DNA of 64,000 nt from Devosia lacusdianchii (GTDB taxonomy: Bacteria > Pseudomonadota > Alphaproteobacteria > Rhizobiales > Devosiaceae): contig NZ_CP092483.1 in NCBI RefSeq assembly GCF_022429625.1, positions 3,286,001-3,350,000 on the forward strand, given 5' to 3'. This document shows positions 8,826-17,206 of the stretch, piece after piece (the stretch's first letter is position 1; each line of letters opens with the position of its first letter). Made by a program: the position numbers and the translations under genes. The notes under the pieces were generated by a model. The model had not been told where the DNA came from and searched no databases. It worked only from the letters and a program-made list of their open reading frames with translations.

Positions 8826-9260
8826 ATGACCACGACCATCCTCATCGTCCCGCCCTTTTCCACCCTCTGCAACGCCGCCTTTGCCCTGCGACGCGAGGTC
8901 TTCGTCTGGGAGCAGAAGGTTCCCGAGGATGAGGAAAACGACGCCGACGACCTCACGGCCACGCACTTCGTCGCTATCGCCGCCGGCGAGGTGGTCGGCA
9001 CGCTCCGCCTCCTCGACAAGTCCGAGCACGTCAAGATTGGCCGGGTTGCGGTGCGCCAGGCCTTTCGCGGACAGGGCATTGCCAAGCAGATGATCCTTGC
9101 CGCCATGGACCATGCCAGGGCCAATGGCCGCAACCGGTTCTATCTGACCGCCCAATCCGACAAGCTCGGCTTTTATGAGCGGCTGGGCTTTGTCGCCTTC
9201 GGTCCCGAATTCCAAGACGGCGGCATGCCGCACCGCGCTATGCGCGATTACGACTTGTGA
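8826..9260 (+). CDS. GNAT-family N-acetyltransferase (ElaA-like)
   Basis: 144 residues. The acetyl-CoA binding motif A reads IGRVAVRQAFRGQGIAKQM, with the RxxGxA pyrophosphate loop (RGQGIA). The start is FALRREVFVWEQKVPEDEEND, where a receptor substrate is usually bound, and FYERLGF closes the fold. It resembles ElaA and other small GNATs of unknown substrate. Cytoplasmic and monocistronic, with a REP upstream and no close partner. The family is certain; the substrate is not. Confidence 0.88.
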   Translation: MTTTILIVPPFSTLCNAAFALRREVFVWEQKVPEDEENDADDLTATHFVAIAAGEVVGTLRLLDKSEHVKIGRVAVRQAFRGQGIAKQMILAAMDHARANGRNRFYLTAQSDKLGFYERLGFVAFGPEFQDGGMPHRAMRDYDL

Positions 9261-9330
9261 ACGCCCGGCGCGATTAACCAATTAGCGCCCGCTTAAGCCT
9301 TTTTCCGGGTTCCGGGTGTCCTGCCCCATC

Positions 9331-9443
9331 GCTTGCATTATGGTGCGCGATGTCGGGGGGCCTGCGACTACGGCGCGGCCACCCAGAACAAAAACCGCCA
9401 GGGAGGCGGAGAAGGCCGGCCTCGTCAGAGAGCCGGCCTTTTC
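9331..9443 (+). ncRNA. Candidate small RNA or long 3' UTR ending in an intrinsic terminator
   Basis: The 333-base gap 9261-9593 has no coding sign. It holds two stem-loops in a row: CCGCC/GGCGG at 9395-9409, then a strong terminator stem AAGGCCGGC/GCCGGCCTT at 9412-9440 followed by TTC. The terminator lies about 150 bases past the GNAT stop and 150 bases before the next start, so it may end an independent small RNA. The 5' end at 9331 is a guess and I see no convincing promoter. Confidence 0.25.
9412..9443 (+). terminator. Rho-independent terminator
   Basis: A nine-base-pair stem AAGGCCGGC/GCCGGCCTT with an 11-base loop; the T-run is short (four T's, two of them in the stem). Confidence 0.7.
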
Positions 9444-9593
9444 AATTCCTGATTTCCAGCCTGCGGCAAATCGCGTCGGAACGTCTCGCGCTCTCGCGAC
9501 GTTGTCGAAACATCATGGGCCGCACGATGCTCCACCGGCAAGTTTTGCACCGCACGGCCCGTTCACCTCAACGATGAACCTACGGAGCCTACT

Positions 9594-10196
9594 ATGATCC
9601 GCACTCTCTTGGCCACCACGGCCCTCGCTGCCTTGCTGACCACCGGCGCCATCGCCCAGGACGCAGCACCTGCGGCTCCGGCCGCGCCTGCGACCACCGA
9701 AGCGCCTGCCGCTCCTGCCGCGACGACCACCGATGTCGATACCGGCGCTGCCGAGGAAAGCGACGTCAACGAGCCCTGGGACATGTCCGCCGGCTATACT
9801 GCAGCCGACACCGACAATCTGGGCACCCGCCTCATCGGCCAGCCGGTGTTTTCGACCGCGGGCGATGACGCCGAGGAAATCGGCAATATCTCCGACCTGG
9901 TCTTCGACGAAGGCGGTCAGATCACCGCCGTGGTGATCGGCGTCGGCGGCTTCCTGGGCATTGGCGAAAAGGCCGTTGCCGTTGATTTCAACGCCCTCGA
10001 ATTCACCCTCGCCGCCGACAATACCGAGCGTTGGGTGCTCCCCACCACCGCCGAGGCCCTGACGGCGGCTCCGGATTTCGTCTGGGAGGAAGATGAGCCC
10101 GTCGACGGTGCTGCGCCGGCCGATGGCGCGGCCCCTGCCGCACCGGCTGATGCCATGGCGCCGGCCGATCCGGCTGCGGCTCCCGCAACCAACTAA
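9594..10196 (+). CDS. Secreted PRC-barrel domain protein
   Basis: 200 residues. A cleavable signal peptide (LLATTALAALLTTGAIAQ) is followed by an Ala/Pro/Thr-rich linker and one PRC-barrel domain at about residues 75-150: LGTRLIGQPVFS, EEIGNISDLVFDEGGQI, VVIGVGGFLGIGEKAVAVDF. The C-terminus is again Ala/Pro-rich (DGAAPADGAAPAAPADAM). PRC-barrels are small adaptor beta-barrels; in the periplasm of Hyphomicrobiales they are common but uncharacterised. It ends at a strong terminator just before a two-domain paralogue. Confidence 0.85.
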   Translation: MIRTLLATTALAALLTTGAIAQDAAPAAPAAPATTEAPAAPAATTTDVDTGAAEESDVNEPWDMSAGYTAADTDNLGTRLIGQPVFSTAGDDAEEIGNISDLVFDEGGQITAVVIGVGGFLGIGEKAVAVDFNALEFTLAADNTERWVLPTTAEALTAAPDFVWEEDEPVDGAAPADGAAPAAPADAMAPADPAAAPATN

Positions 10197-10218
10197 TCCC
10201 TCGCGGATTGTTGTCTTA

Positions 10219-10244
10219 GGGCCGGCCTTCGGGCCGGCCCTTTT
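10219..10244 (+). terminator. Rho-independent terminator
   Basis: A perfect nine-base-pair stem GGGCCGGCC/GGCCGGCCC closed by a TTCG tetraloop and followed by TTTT. It separates the two PRC-barrel genes. Confidence 0.9.
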
Positions 10245-10267
10245 GCGTCATACCTGAAGGAACGCCC

Positions 10268-11200
10268 ATGCCGCGCCTGCTCGCCACCACCGCCATCCTG
10301 ACCCTGCTGCTCGCCGTCCCGGCTTTGGCGCAGGAAGCCACCCCTGCCGCCACGGGCGCTCCGACCGAACTCCAGCAGAGCGGCCTGACGCCGCCCACCG
10401 TGCTGTCGCAGGGCTACGCCACCGGCGGCACCGATACTCTGGTAACGCAGCTTCTCGGGCAGACCGTCTATGGTTCGATCGAAGATGGCGCCGCCGAAAT
10501 CGGCACCATCAACAACATGGTCGTCACCTCAGGCCAGGGCATTTCTGCCGTCGTCATCGGCGTCGGCGGGTTCCTGGGGGTGGGTAGCAAGGACGTAGCC
10601 GTCGATTTCAACCAGCTCGAATGGGCCGCGCGCGAAGACGGCTCGCGCCGCTGGGTGCTGGCCACCACAGCGGAAGACCTGTCCGCCGCACCAGCCTTCA
10701 TCTGGAGCGACAGCGAAGCCACCACTGGTGAACCCGCTCTGACCCCGGATCAGGAGGCTGACCAGCTCGTCGACGGCGATCCCAACGCCGCGCCGGTCGA
10801 TCCCAATCTCACCACCGATCAGCCCGAACGTCAGGTCATCACCACGCCCGTCGATCGCAGCGGCTTTTCTGATTTCGATGAATCCGGTCTCACCGCCGAC
10901 GAGCTGCGCGGCATCGGCGTCTACGGCATCAATGACGAGCAGATCGGCACCATCGGCGACATCATCACCCATCCCGACGGCAGCTTCGACGCCGTCATCG
11001 TCGATGTCGGCGGCTTCCTTGGCCTCGGTGCCAAGCCCGTCGCCGTGGGCTTCGACAACCTCGCCTTTTCCGCCGATACCTTCGGCAACCGCTATCTCTT
11101 CCTCAATGCCTCGCGCGAGCAATTGGAGGCCCAGGCCGCCTACGACCCGGCGACCTACGAGGCCGAGCGCGAAACCCAGCGCATGGTGATCGCACCCTAG
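10268..11200 (+). CDS. Secreted protein with two PRC-barrel domains
   Basis: 310 residues with a signal peptide (LLATTAILTLLLAVPALAQ). Two PRC-barrel repeats are seen: the first at about 60-145 (TLVTQLLGQTVYGS, SAVVIGVGGFLGVGSKDVAV) and the second at about 205-285 (ELRGIGVYGINDEQIGTIGD, AVIVDVGGFLGLGAKPVAVGF). The linker is rich in Asp/Pro/Thr. It is a paralogue of the gene just upstream, with its own transcript because a terminator lies between them. It is likely periplasmic; function unknown. Confidence 0.85.
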   Translation: MPRLLATTAILTLLLAVPALAQEATPAATGAPTELQQSGLTPPTVLSQGYATGGTDTLVTQLLGQTVYGSIEDGAAEIGTINNMVVTSGQGISAVVIGVGGFLGVGSKDVAVDFNQLEWAAREDGSRRWVLATTAEDLSAAPAFIWSDSEATTGEPALTPDQEADQLVDGDPNAAPVDPNLTTDQPERQVITTPVDRSGFSDFDESGLTADELRGIGVYGINDEQIGTIGDIITHPDGSFDAVIVDVGGFLGLGAKPVAVGFDNLAFSADTFGNRYLFLNASREQLEAQAAYDPATYEAERETQRMVIAP

Positions 11201-11247
11201 AGCCGCCAGCCGCACCCTAACCGAACGCCCGTGTTGCAATCTCAATG

Positions 11248-11264
11248 CTAACAGTGGCTTAACC
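11248..11264. promoter_or_regulatory. Possible CtrA site (one mismatch) upstream of the GAF-GGDEF-PilZ gene
   Basis: CTAA-N7-TTAACC, one base from the CtrA consensus TTAA-N7-TTAAC, 42 bases before the ATG. A single mismatch is expected a few times by chance in 64 kb, so this is weak on its own. Confidence 0.3.
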
Positions 11265-11305
11265 CGCCCCGCCTAGGCTTGCCCCAATGCAAAGAGGAGG
11301 AGCAC

Positions 11306-12550
11306 ATGGGTGCCGCCGTCCCGGTTCCGGTTCATGCCGAAGCAGCAGACGATCTCGATAGACTTGCGGCGGTGGAGCGCTATGACCTGCTCGATACGCC
11401 GCGCGAGGAGGCATTCGATCGCATAACGCGGTTGATCAGGCTCACCCTCGGCGTCGAGGTCGGCATCGTCTCTCTCATCGACGCCCACCGCCAATGGTAC
11501 AAGTCCGTGGACGGCCTTGACGGCCGGGAAGCGCCGCTCGACGTCACCTTCTGCCGGCATGTGCTGATCGATGGCCAACCGATCACTGTCTCGGACGCGA
11601 CCACCGACCCGCGCTTCCAGAATAGCCCCTTTGTCACCGGCGATCCGCATGTGCGCTCCTATGCCAGCGTGCCCTTGCGCACCGGCGATGGCCACACGAT
11701 CGGCACGGTCTGCGCCATCGGCTCGTCCGCCCGCGACTTCAGCCCGCGCGAACAAGCCATCCTCGCGGAACTGGCTGCCATCGCCATGGACGAAATCGAG
11801 CTGCGTCAGATCGCAACCGTCGACAGCCTCACCGGCACGCTGACCCGGCGCGCCTTCAAGGAGGACGCGCAGAAGTTCATTGCCCTGGCCAGGCGCCACC
11901 GCAGCCCGCTCAGCTGCGTCACCTTCGACATCGACCACTTCAAGGCCGTCAACGATACCTATGGCCACCCTGGCGGGGACCAGGTGCTGATCGGCGTCGC
12001 GCGTGCTGTCACCGAACAATTGCGCCAGAGTGACCTGTTGGGCCGGCTCGGCGGCGAAGAGTTCGCGGTACTCTTGCCCTTGACCGACCGCTTGCACGCC
12101 CTCGAAGTCGCCGAAAAGCTGCGCCTGCATCTCCGCACGCTGAAATTTCCGGGCAGCCATCCGCCGATCGCCATCACAGCCAGTTTCGGCGTCGCTACCT
12201 TCGATCACGACAGCGACGATATCGACGGCCTCCTCGCCAAGACGGATGAGGCTCTCTATGACGCCAAGCGGACAGGGCGAAACAAGTGCGCAGTGTGGCA
12301 AGCCGCTGGCGCGGTGGTTCCATTCGAGCGGCGTCGCGTGCTCAAGGCCGGCAAGATCGTGCTCGGCCAGCGGACCTCGACCATCGACTGCTCGGTGCGC
12401 GCCATCTGGGACACCGGCGCGGAACTGACGGTCAGCACGACGATGGGCATCCCGCCCAGCTTCACCCTCCGCATCCCCTCCGACAGTGCCGAGTGGTCTT
12501 GCAAGGTTTCCGGCCGCACCGAGCAGCGCTTGACCGTGGAGTTCGACTAA
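11306..12550 (+). CDS. Diguanylate cyclase with GAF, GGDEF and PilZ-like domains
   Basis: 414 residues from ATG 11306, which has a GAGGAGGAG ribosome site just upstream. Residues about 15-165 form a GAF sensor domain (DRITRLIRLTLGVEVGIVSL, then VRSYASVPLRTGDGH). Residues about 175-335 are a GGDEF domain with an intact GGEEF active site and the inhibitory RxxD site (RQSD) five residues before it. The last 75 residues resemble a PilZ domain: FERRRVLKAGKIVLG, then DCSVRAIWDTGAEL. GGDEF enzymes make c-di-GMP from two GTP, and PilZ binds it, so the protein may sense its own product. No membrane segment, so it is cytoplasmic. Confidence 0.9.
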   Translation: MGAAVPVPVHAEAADDLDRLAAVERYDLLDTPREEAFDRITRLIRLTLGVEVGIVSLIDAHRQWYKSVDGLDGREAPLDVTFCRHVLIDGQPITVSDATTDPRFQNSPFVTGDPHVRSYASVPLRTGDGHTIGTVCAIGSSARDFSPREQAILAELAAIAMDEIELRQIATVDSLTGTLTRRAFKEDAQKFIALARRHRSPLSCVTFDIDHFKAVNDTYGHPGGDQVLIGVARAVTEQLRQSDLLGRLGGEEFAVLLPLTDRLHALEVAEKLRLHLRTLKFPGSHPPIAITASFGVATFDHDSDDIDGLLAKTDEALYDAKRTGRNKCAVWQAAGAVVPFERRRVLKAGKIVLGQRTSTIDCSVRAIWDTGAELTVSTTMGIPPSFTLRIPSDSAEWSCKVSGRTEQRLTVEFD

Positions 12551-12589
12551 CCCGCGGCGTCCGCAGGGGCCAGCCGCCGCCTTGCCTGC

Positions 12590-13384
12590 TCAGCCGCGCA
12601 GGCAGCGCTCCAGCTGGCTCTTCGCGGTCAGGCCATCGCGCCATTCCACCTGCGCCACCATCCGCCCGCCGATCGACAGCATGAAGCTCTGCCGGTCTTC
12701 CATGCCGTCCAGCGCCGCCTCGATCGTGGGCACCGCCAGGGCAATCGCGCCCCAGGCATCGCCGGCCAGGTGATAGTTGAACGCCTTCACCGTCGCTGGC
12801 GCACCATCCGCCTGATCGAGTGTCACGGTGATCGTCTCGACGCTACCGGGTGTCGGAATATCCGGCCCCCAGAAGGTAATCAGCGCACCCGGATAGTCGC
12901 CGCCCGGTCCGGAAAGGCGCACCATGCCGTCGCCGCGCCAATAAAAGGCGGCGCAGTACTCGCCGGGTCGTGCCCCTGCCTGGTCCTGAAAGTAATCCCA
13001 GCCGCCATTGGTGTAGCGCTCATACGCCTTGGCAAAACCGGGATCCTGCAGCCGCTCCGCCAAGGCCGCCTGCTGCGCAGCCACGGCACTGACGAAACTC
13101 GCGGCTTCATTCGACAGCGACCGTCCCGGATCGTCGCTATAGGCGGAATAGTCGAGATCGCCGCTGTAATAGCCGCTGTCGTAATAGTCGTCGCCGTAAT
13201 ACTCGTCCTCGCCGTAATAGTCGCCATAGGCGTAGCCGGCGGAAATATCGACCATGCTCTGATGATGCTGAGCATTCATCGCGCAGATATTGGGCAAGTC
13301 GGAACAGGCCTGCGCCTGCCCGCTCAGAACCAGAAGCCCCACGGTCGCTCCCGCGAACAACGTCACCCCATACCTGCTGCGCAT
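12590..13384 (-). CDS. Secreted protein with a Tyr/Asp/Gly-rich stretch, unknown function
   Basis: 264 residues from ATG 13384. A signal peptide (YGVTLFAGATVGLLVLSGQAQA) precedes a mature start with Cys 27 and Cys 34. Residues 51-84 are an unusual low-complexity run of Tyr, Asp, Gly and Glu (for example YGDYYGEDEYYGDDYY). The remainder looks globular, with KAYERYTNGGWDYFQDQAG, YCAAFYWRGDGMVRLSGPG and a closing Cys. I do not recognise the family. It is convergent with the cyclase gene. The acidic tyrosine run could bind metal or be a flexible surface linker; this is speculation. Confidence 0.7.
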   Translation of the reverse strand: MRSRYGVTLFAGATVGLLVLSGQAQACSDLPNICAMNAQHHQSMVDISAGYAYGDYYGEDEYYGDDYYDSGYYSGDLDYSAYSDDPGRSLSNEAASFVSAVAAQQAALAERLQDPGFAKAYERYTNGGWDYFQDQAGARPGEYCAAFYWRGDGMVRLSGPGGDYPGALITFWGPDIPTPGSVETITVTLDQADGAPATVKAFNYHLAGDAWGAIALAVPTIEAALDGMEDRQSFMLSIGGRMVAQVEWRDGLTAKSQLERCLRG

Positions 13385-13486
13385 GTTCTTCCCCCAAAAT
13401 GATGCGCACGAGCCTATCGCAGCGCGTTGCCGGCTGCGATCACGGCGCTGACACCGGTACATCGGCGTGACCTGGAGACAGATGCA

Positions 13487-13514
13487 ACAAAAAAGGCCCG
13501 CTTGCGCGGGCCTT
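13487..13514 (-). terminator. Rho-independent terminator after fliJ
   Basis: Read on the minus strand, AAGGCCCGC/GCGGGCCTT with a short loop is followed by a run of six T's, 18 bases after the fliJ stop. Confidence 0.88.
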
Positions 13515-13531
13515 GAAACTCTTTCGGCGCC

Positions 13532-13945
13532 TTACTGGCCGCGGAAGCGCAGCCGGCCGATTTCGTCGAATTCGGCCTGTTCTACCTTGAGCTGCTCGTC
13601 GCGCTCGCGCTGGTGCTCGCGCTGGTCCAGCAATTCGACCTTCTTGAGATCTTCAATGGCTTCCGCCAGTGCATCCTGGGCCGCCTCGAGCTTGCCACGC
13701 ATGTCGGTGGCCGAAGCCAGCAGATTGTCGCGCCGGGCGAGGGCCGCCTTGGCAAAGGTCGAATAGGCAAAATGAGCGATATCGGAGATGCCGGTTTTGG
13801 TGTGCTCGATTTCGATCTGCTGGTCGAGTTCGGCCGCCATGCGTTCGAAGTCGTTGACCATCATCTCGATCTGCGCAACCTGACGGCGCTTCTCGTCCAC
13901 CTGGAACTTCTTGAGCCGAATGAGGCTCTCGCTGCGCGATTTCAA
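13532..13945 (-). CDS. fliJ: Flagellar export chaperone FliJ
   Basis: 137 residues, almost wholly coiled coil, with heptads running from LIRLKKFQVDEKRRQVAQIE to the C-terminus. FliJ is a small soluble part of the flagellar type III export ATPase complex; it inserts into the FliI ring and contacts FlhA. Sequence is poorly conserved, so the call relies on length, coiled-coil content and position 52 bases after fliI. Followed by a clear terminator, which ends the fliI-fliJ operon. Confidence 0.88.
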   Translation of the reverse strand: MKSRSESLIRLKKFQVDEKRRQVAQIEMMVNDFERMAAELDQQIEIEHTKTGISDIAHFAYSTFAKAALARRDNLLASATDMRGKLEAAQDALAEAIEDLKKVELLDQREHQRERDEQLKVEQAEFDEIGRLRFRGQ

Positions 13946-13997
13946 GACCTGTACTCCTTACACACCAAGTCAGTTCCGGGGCAAATACACTGCCCCA

Positions 13998-15326
13998 TCA
14001 GCCTGCCGCGCCCGCTTCCGCCACGATCGCCTCGAGCATCTTGTAGCCCTCGGCAATGCTGGTCGTTTCTTCCCGTTCCTGGCTGAGAAAAGCTTCCAGG
14101 GCCGGGTTGATAGCGATCGCGCGGTCCACTTTCGGATCTGACCCTTTCCGGTAAGCCCCCAGCCGGATCAGTTCCTCCATGTCCGAATAGATGGACATGA
14201 GCTCGCGCGCCTTTTGCAGGACCGGCCTGAAATCGACCGGAACACACCCTGGCATGGTGCGCGAGATGGACCGGAGCACGTTGACCGCCGGGTATCGTCC
14301 CCGTTCGGCAATTCCGCGCTCCATCACGATGTGCCCATCAAGAATACCGCGCACGGCATCCGCAATGGGCTCATTGTGATCATCACCTTCGACCAAAACG
14401 GTAAATAGTCCGGTAACAGAACCGGTCGTAGGTGTCCCCGGACCTGCACGTTCCAATAATCTTGGCAATTCCGTGAACACGGTCGGTGGATAACCCTTGG
14501 CCGTTGGCGGCTCCCCAATGGCGAGGCCAATCTCGCGCTGCGCCATGGCAAAGCGGGTCAGACTATCCATCATGCACAGCACGCGCTTGCCCTGGTCGCG
14601 GAAATATTCCGAGAGCGCCAGGCTCATATAGGCCGCCTGCCGCCGCATCAGCGCCGCCTCGTCCGAGGTCGCCACCACGACCACCGCATGCTTGAGGCCC
14701 TCCTCACCCAGATATTCCTGGATGAACTCGTGGACCTCGCGCCCGCGCTCGCCGATCAGCCCGATCACCGCCACGTCGACATTGGTATTGCGCGCCAGCA
14801 TCGACATGAGCACCGACTTGCCCACGCCCGAGCCGGCAAAAATGCCCAGCCGCTGCCCCTCGCACACCGTGGTAAAGGTATTGAGGCACCGCACGCCCAG
14901 ATCGAGCGGATCGCCGACCCGCACCCGATCATGCGCCAGGAGCGGATTTTGCCGCAGCGGATAGGGCGTCGCGCCGCGCGGCAGCGGTCCCTTGCCGTCG
15001 ATCGGCTCGCCATTGGCATTGATCACCCGGCCCAGCCACCCCTCGGACGGGAAAGCCGAGCCATCATGGCGTTGGAACACCGCCTTGCAGCCAAGCCGCA
15101 CGCCGCTCAATTGCCCGAACGGCAGGCACAAAGCGTGGCCGTCCTTGAAGCCGATGATTTCGGCGGCCAGGATGTCGTCGTTGACCGTCTCGATCCGCAC
15201 GCGCCCGCCCACGCGCAATTCGCGCACCGGCCCGACGATTTCGATGAGCAGGCCCTGCACCGACTTCACCCGGCCATAGACCTCGATGTCGTCAATGGCT
15301 TCGATAGCCGAGATCAGTGACTTCAT
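13998..15326 (-). CDS. fliI: Flagellum-specific ATPase FliI
   Basis: 442 residues, the usual length. The catalytic core has Walker [15 protein letters not shown], the Walker B-like [16 protein letters not shown] and the family signature [16 protein letters not shown]. The N-terminal beta-barrel domain holds [18 protein letters not shown]. FliI forms a hexamer at the membrane base of the flagellum and hydrolyses ATP to help unfold and export substrates. The gene is divergent from ctrA across a 422-base AT-rich gap, an arrangement seen in other Hyphomicrobiales, and fliJ follows. Confidence 0.97.
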   Translation of the reverse strand: MKSLISAIEAIDDIEVYGRVKSVQGLLIEIVGPVRELRVGGRVRIETVNDDILAAEIIGFKDGHALCLPFGQLSGVRLGCKAVFQRHDGSAFPSEGWLGRVINANGEPIDGKGPLPRGATPYPLRQNPLLAHDRVRVGDPLDLGVRCLNTFTTVCEGQRLGIFAGSGVGKSVLMSMLARNTNVDVAVIGLIGERGREVHEFIQEYLGEEGLKHAVVVVATSDEAALMRRQAAYMSLALSEYFRDQGKRVLCMMDSLTRFAMAQREIGLAIGEPPTAKGYPPTVFTELPRLLERAGPGTPTTGSVTGLFTVLVEGDDHNEPIADAVRGILDGHIVMERGIAERGRYPAVNVLRSISRTMPGCVPVDFRPVLQKARELMSIYSDMEELIRLGAYRKGSDPKVDRAIAINPALEAFLSQEREETTSIAEGYKMLEAIVAEAGAAG

Positions 15327-15748
15327 CTCGTTCGGTGTCCGTTCATCGGCGTGGCCGGATTATGGTTTCCGCACTGGACGAATCGTGCGCAACCACGAAT
15401 CACACAGTAACCGAACGTTAAGCAAAAGGCGCTATTTCAGGTGTTGGACCGGTCCGTCTGCCGCTTGGCACCGACCCTCCCCTAAACCACTGACATAGCC
15501 ACAATTGCATGAGTCACAAGAGTCGCTTACAGGCGCCTCTTAAACCATTTTCTTAAGAAAAATTGATAGAATTAACCTATAAATTTCAACGACTTAAACT
15601 TAATTCACCCTAACGCCGTTTGCGTATTGCCGAACCGAATTAAACTTTGTTAACTATTTGGGCTTAGGGTTCAGTCATATCCAGTAGGGTTGGCGTGGGC
15701 AGACGATGACCCACGGTTCCAGCAGGAACGAATGACAAGGGGAATATA
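15327..15748. promoter_or_regulatory. AT-rich fliI-ctrA divergent regulatory region with GANTC and TTAA sites
   Basis: This 422-base gap has no coding sign and is much richer in A+T than its flanks, mainly from 15530 to 15680. It contains three GANTC sites (15397-15401, 15511-15515, 15520-15524), the CcrM methylation target. A GTAA-N7-TTAA site at 15407-15421 lies 81 bases upstream of fliI (one mismatch to the CtrA consensus). A TTAA-N6-TTAAC pair is at 15640-15654, about 95 bases before ctrA. In Caulobacter, ctrA is autoregulated and a GANTC site tunes one of its promoters. Assigning the same role here is inference. Confidence 0.6.
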
Positions 15749-16456
15749 ATGCGGGTACTCCTTATTGAGGACGACAGCGCGACAGCGCAGAGCATCGAAC
15801 TGATGCTGAAGTCCGAAAGTTTCAACGTCTACACCACCGACCTCGGTGAAGAAGGCGTCGATCTCGGAAAACTCTACGACTACGACATTATTCTGCTCGA
15901 CTTGAATCTGCCCGATATGAGCGGCTACGAAGTCTTGCGGACACTGCGCGTCGCCAAGGTGCAGACGCCAATCCTCATTCTCTCCGGCCTCGCCGGCATC
16001 GAGGACAAGGTTCGCGGTCTCGGCTTCGGTGCCGATGACTACATGACCAAGCCCTTCCATAAAGACGAGCTCGTGGCCCGCATCCACGCTATCGTCCGCC
16101 GTTCCAAGGGTCACGCCCAGTCGGTCATCCAGACCGGCGACCTCACTGTGAACCTCGACACCAAGACCGTCGAAGTCCAGACCCAGCGCGTCCACCTCAC
16201 CGGTAAAGAATACCAGATGCTCGAGCTGCTCTCCCTCCGCAAGGGGACCACGCTCACCAAGGAAATGTTCCTCAACCACCTCTATGGTGGCATGGACGAA
16301 CCCGAGCTCAAGATCATCGACGTGTTCATCTGCAAGCTGCGCAAGAAGCTTAGCGTTGCCACCGGCGGTAAGAATTACATCGAAACCGTCTGGGGTCGCG
16401 GCTATGTGCTGCGCGAGCCCGACGAGAACGAAGTCTACGCCGACAACGTCGCCTAA
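15749..16456 (+). CDS. ctrA: Cell-cycle response regulator CtrA
   Basis: 235 residues. The receiver domain has the acidic pair E7/D8/D9, the phosphoacceptor Asp 51 in [15 protein letters not shown] and the conserved Lys in DDYMTKPF. The OmpR/PhoB-type winged helix at about 130-225 contains [20 protein letters not shown] and [14 protein letters not shown], almost invariant in CtrA. CtrA is the master regulator that binds TTAA-N7-TTAAC and controls division, flagellum and polarity genes. It receives phosphate from CckA through ChpT, and chpT is in this window. The hydrophobic C-terminus (NVA) suits ClpXP degradation. Confidence 0.99.
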   Translation: MRVLLIEDDSATAQSIELMLKSESFNVYTTDLGEEGVDLGKLYDYDIILLDLNLPDMSGYEVLRTLRVAKVQTPILILSGLAGIEDKVRGLGFGADDYMTKPFHKDELVARIHAIVRRSKGHAQSVIQTGDLTVNLDTKTVEVQTQRVHLTGKEYQMLELLSLRKGTTLTKEMFLNHLYGGMDEPELKIIDVFICKLRKKLSVATGGKNYIETVWGRGYVLREPDENEVYADNVA

Positions 16457-16487
16457 GCCTCCCCGGCTCCTGCGTCATTCCGCTCCA

Positions 16488-16517
16488 CCCCGTGCGACAC
16501 CGTCGCGCGGGGTTTTT
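16488..16517 (+). terminator. Rho-independent terminator after ctrA
   Basis: An 11-base-pair stem CCCCGTGCGAC/GTCGCGCGGGG with one G-T wobble and an ACC loop, followed by TTTTT. Confidence 0.92.
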
Positions 16518-16564
16518 GCTTGTCCCGCACCTATCTTTGGTTCTCCAATTGACGGAGACCGGCG

Positions 16565-17074
16565 ATGGCCAGGAACTTTGCCTACCCAAGCGATGGCGCT
16601 CTACGGCAATACTTTGCCGAAGGAGACTTCCTCGATAGCCAGTGCGCGCCCCTGCCCCACCCCGCGCCCGATGCGGCCGAACTGACCATCGCCACCTTCT
16701 TCCACACGCCGGGCTGGGTGAAAGCCCTCCTCGGCCTCCGCAACCTCCTGGTCGCGCCGTTCGGGCTCAAGACCGGCGGCGCCAGCGACTTGCGTCCGCC
16801 CACCCGCGAGGAGATCAACGGCCTGCGCTATTCCGGTGTCTTCGCCGTGCATTCTGCCACACCCGACGAAGTCATTCTCGGCACCGATGACAGGCACCTC
16901 GATTTCCGCGTCTCCATCTTGCGCTCCGAGGCCGATGACGTCGTGGCCATATCCACCTGGGTACGTCCGCACAATCTGGCCGGGCGAGCCTATCTGGCCG
17001 CGGTCTATCCGTTCCACCGCATCATCATCGCCCGCTTCCTGAGCAATGCGGACAGGCTCGGGGTCACGCGCTAA
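16565..17074 (+). CDS. DUF2867-like protein
   Basis: 169 residues with no signal peptide or membrane helix. The pattern FLDSQCAPLPHPAPDAAELT, WVKALLGLRNLLVAPFGLKT, and late HLDFRVSILRSE with VYPFHRIIIARFL matches the DUF2867 family, a START-like fold with no known ligand. The gene lies between the ctrA terminator and an alpha/beta hydrolase and may head a short operon with the hydrolase and sigma factor. Function unknown. Confidence 0.65.
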   Translation: MARNFAYPSDGALRQYFAEGDFLDSQCAPLPHPAPDAAELTIATFFHTPGWVKALLGLRNLLVAPFGLKTGGASDLRPPTREEINGLRYSGVFAVHSATPDEVILGTDDRHLDFRVSILRSEADDVVAISTWVRPHNLAGRAYLAAVYPFHRIIIARFLSNADRLGVTR

Positions 17075-17206
17075 AAGTAGCCTCACGACAGGTGGCTTGG
17101 CGAAGTCGAAAAAACTTTCGCTTCCGTGTCGAAGTGCCTGTCAGCCGCTCGTCGTGTTGTCAGAAGCGCGGTCGGGAGGCTGCGTACCACCCAGAGGAGA
17201 CGACCC

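Noticed and set aside
15640..15654. TTAA-N6-TTAAC before ctrA as a full CtrA box
   Set aside because: The spacing is 6, not 7; kept only as part of the regulatory region.
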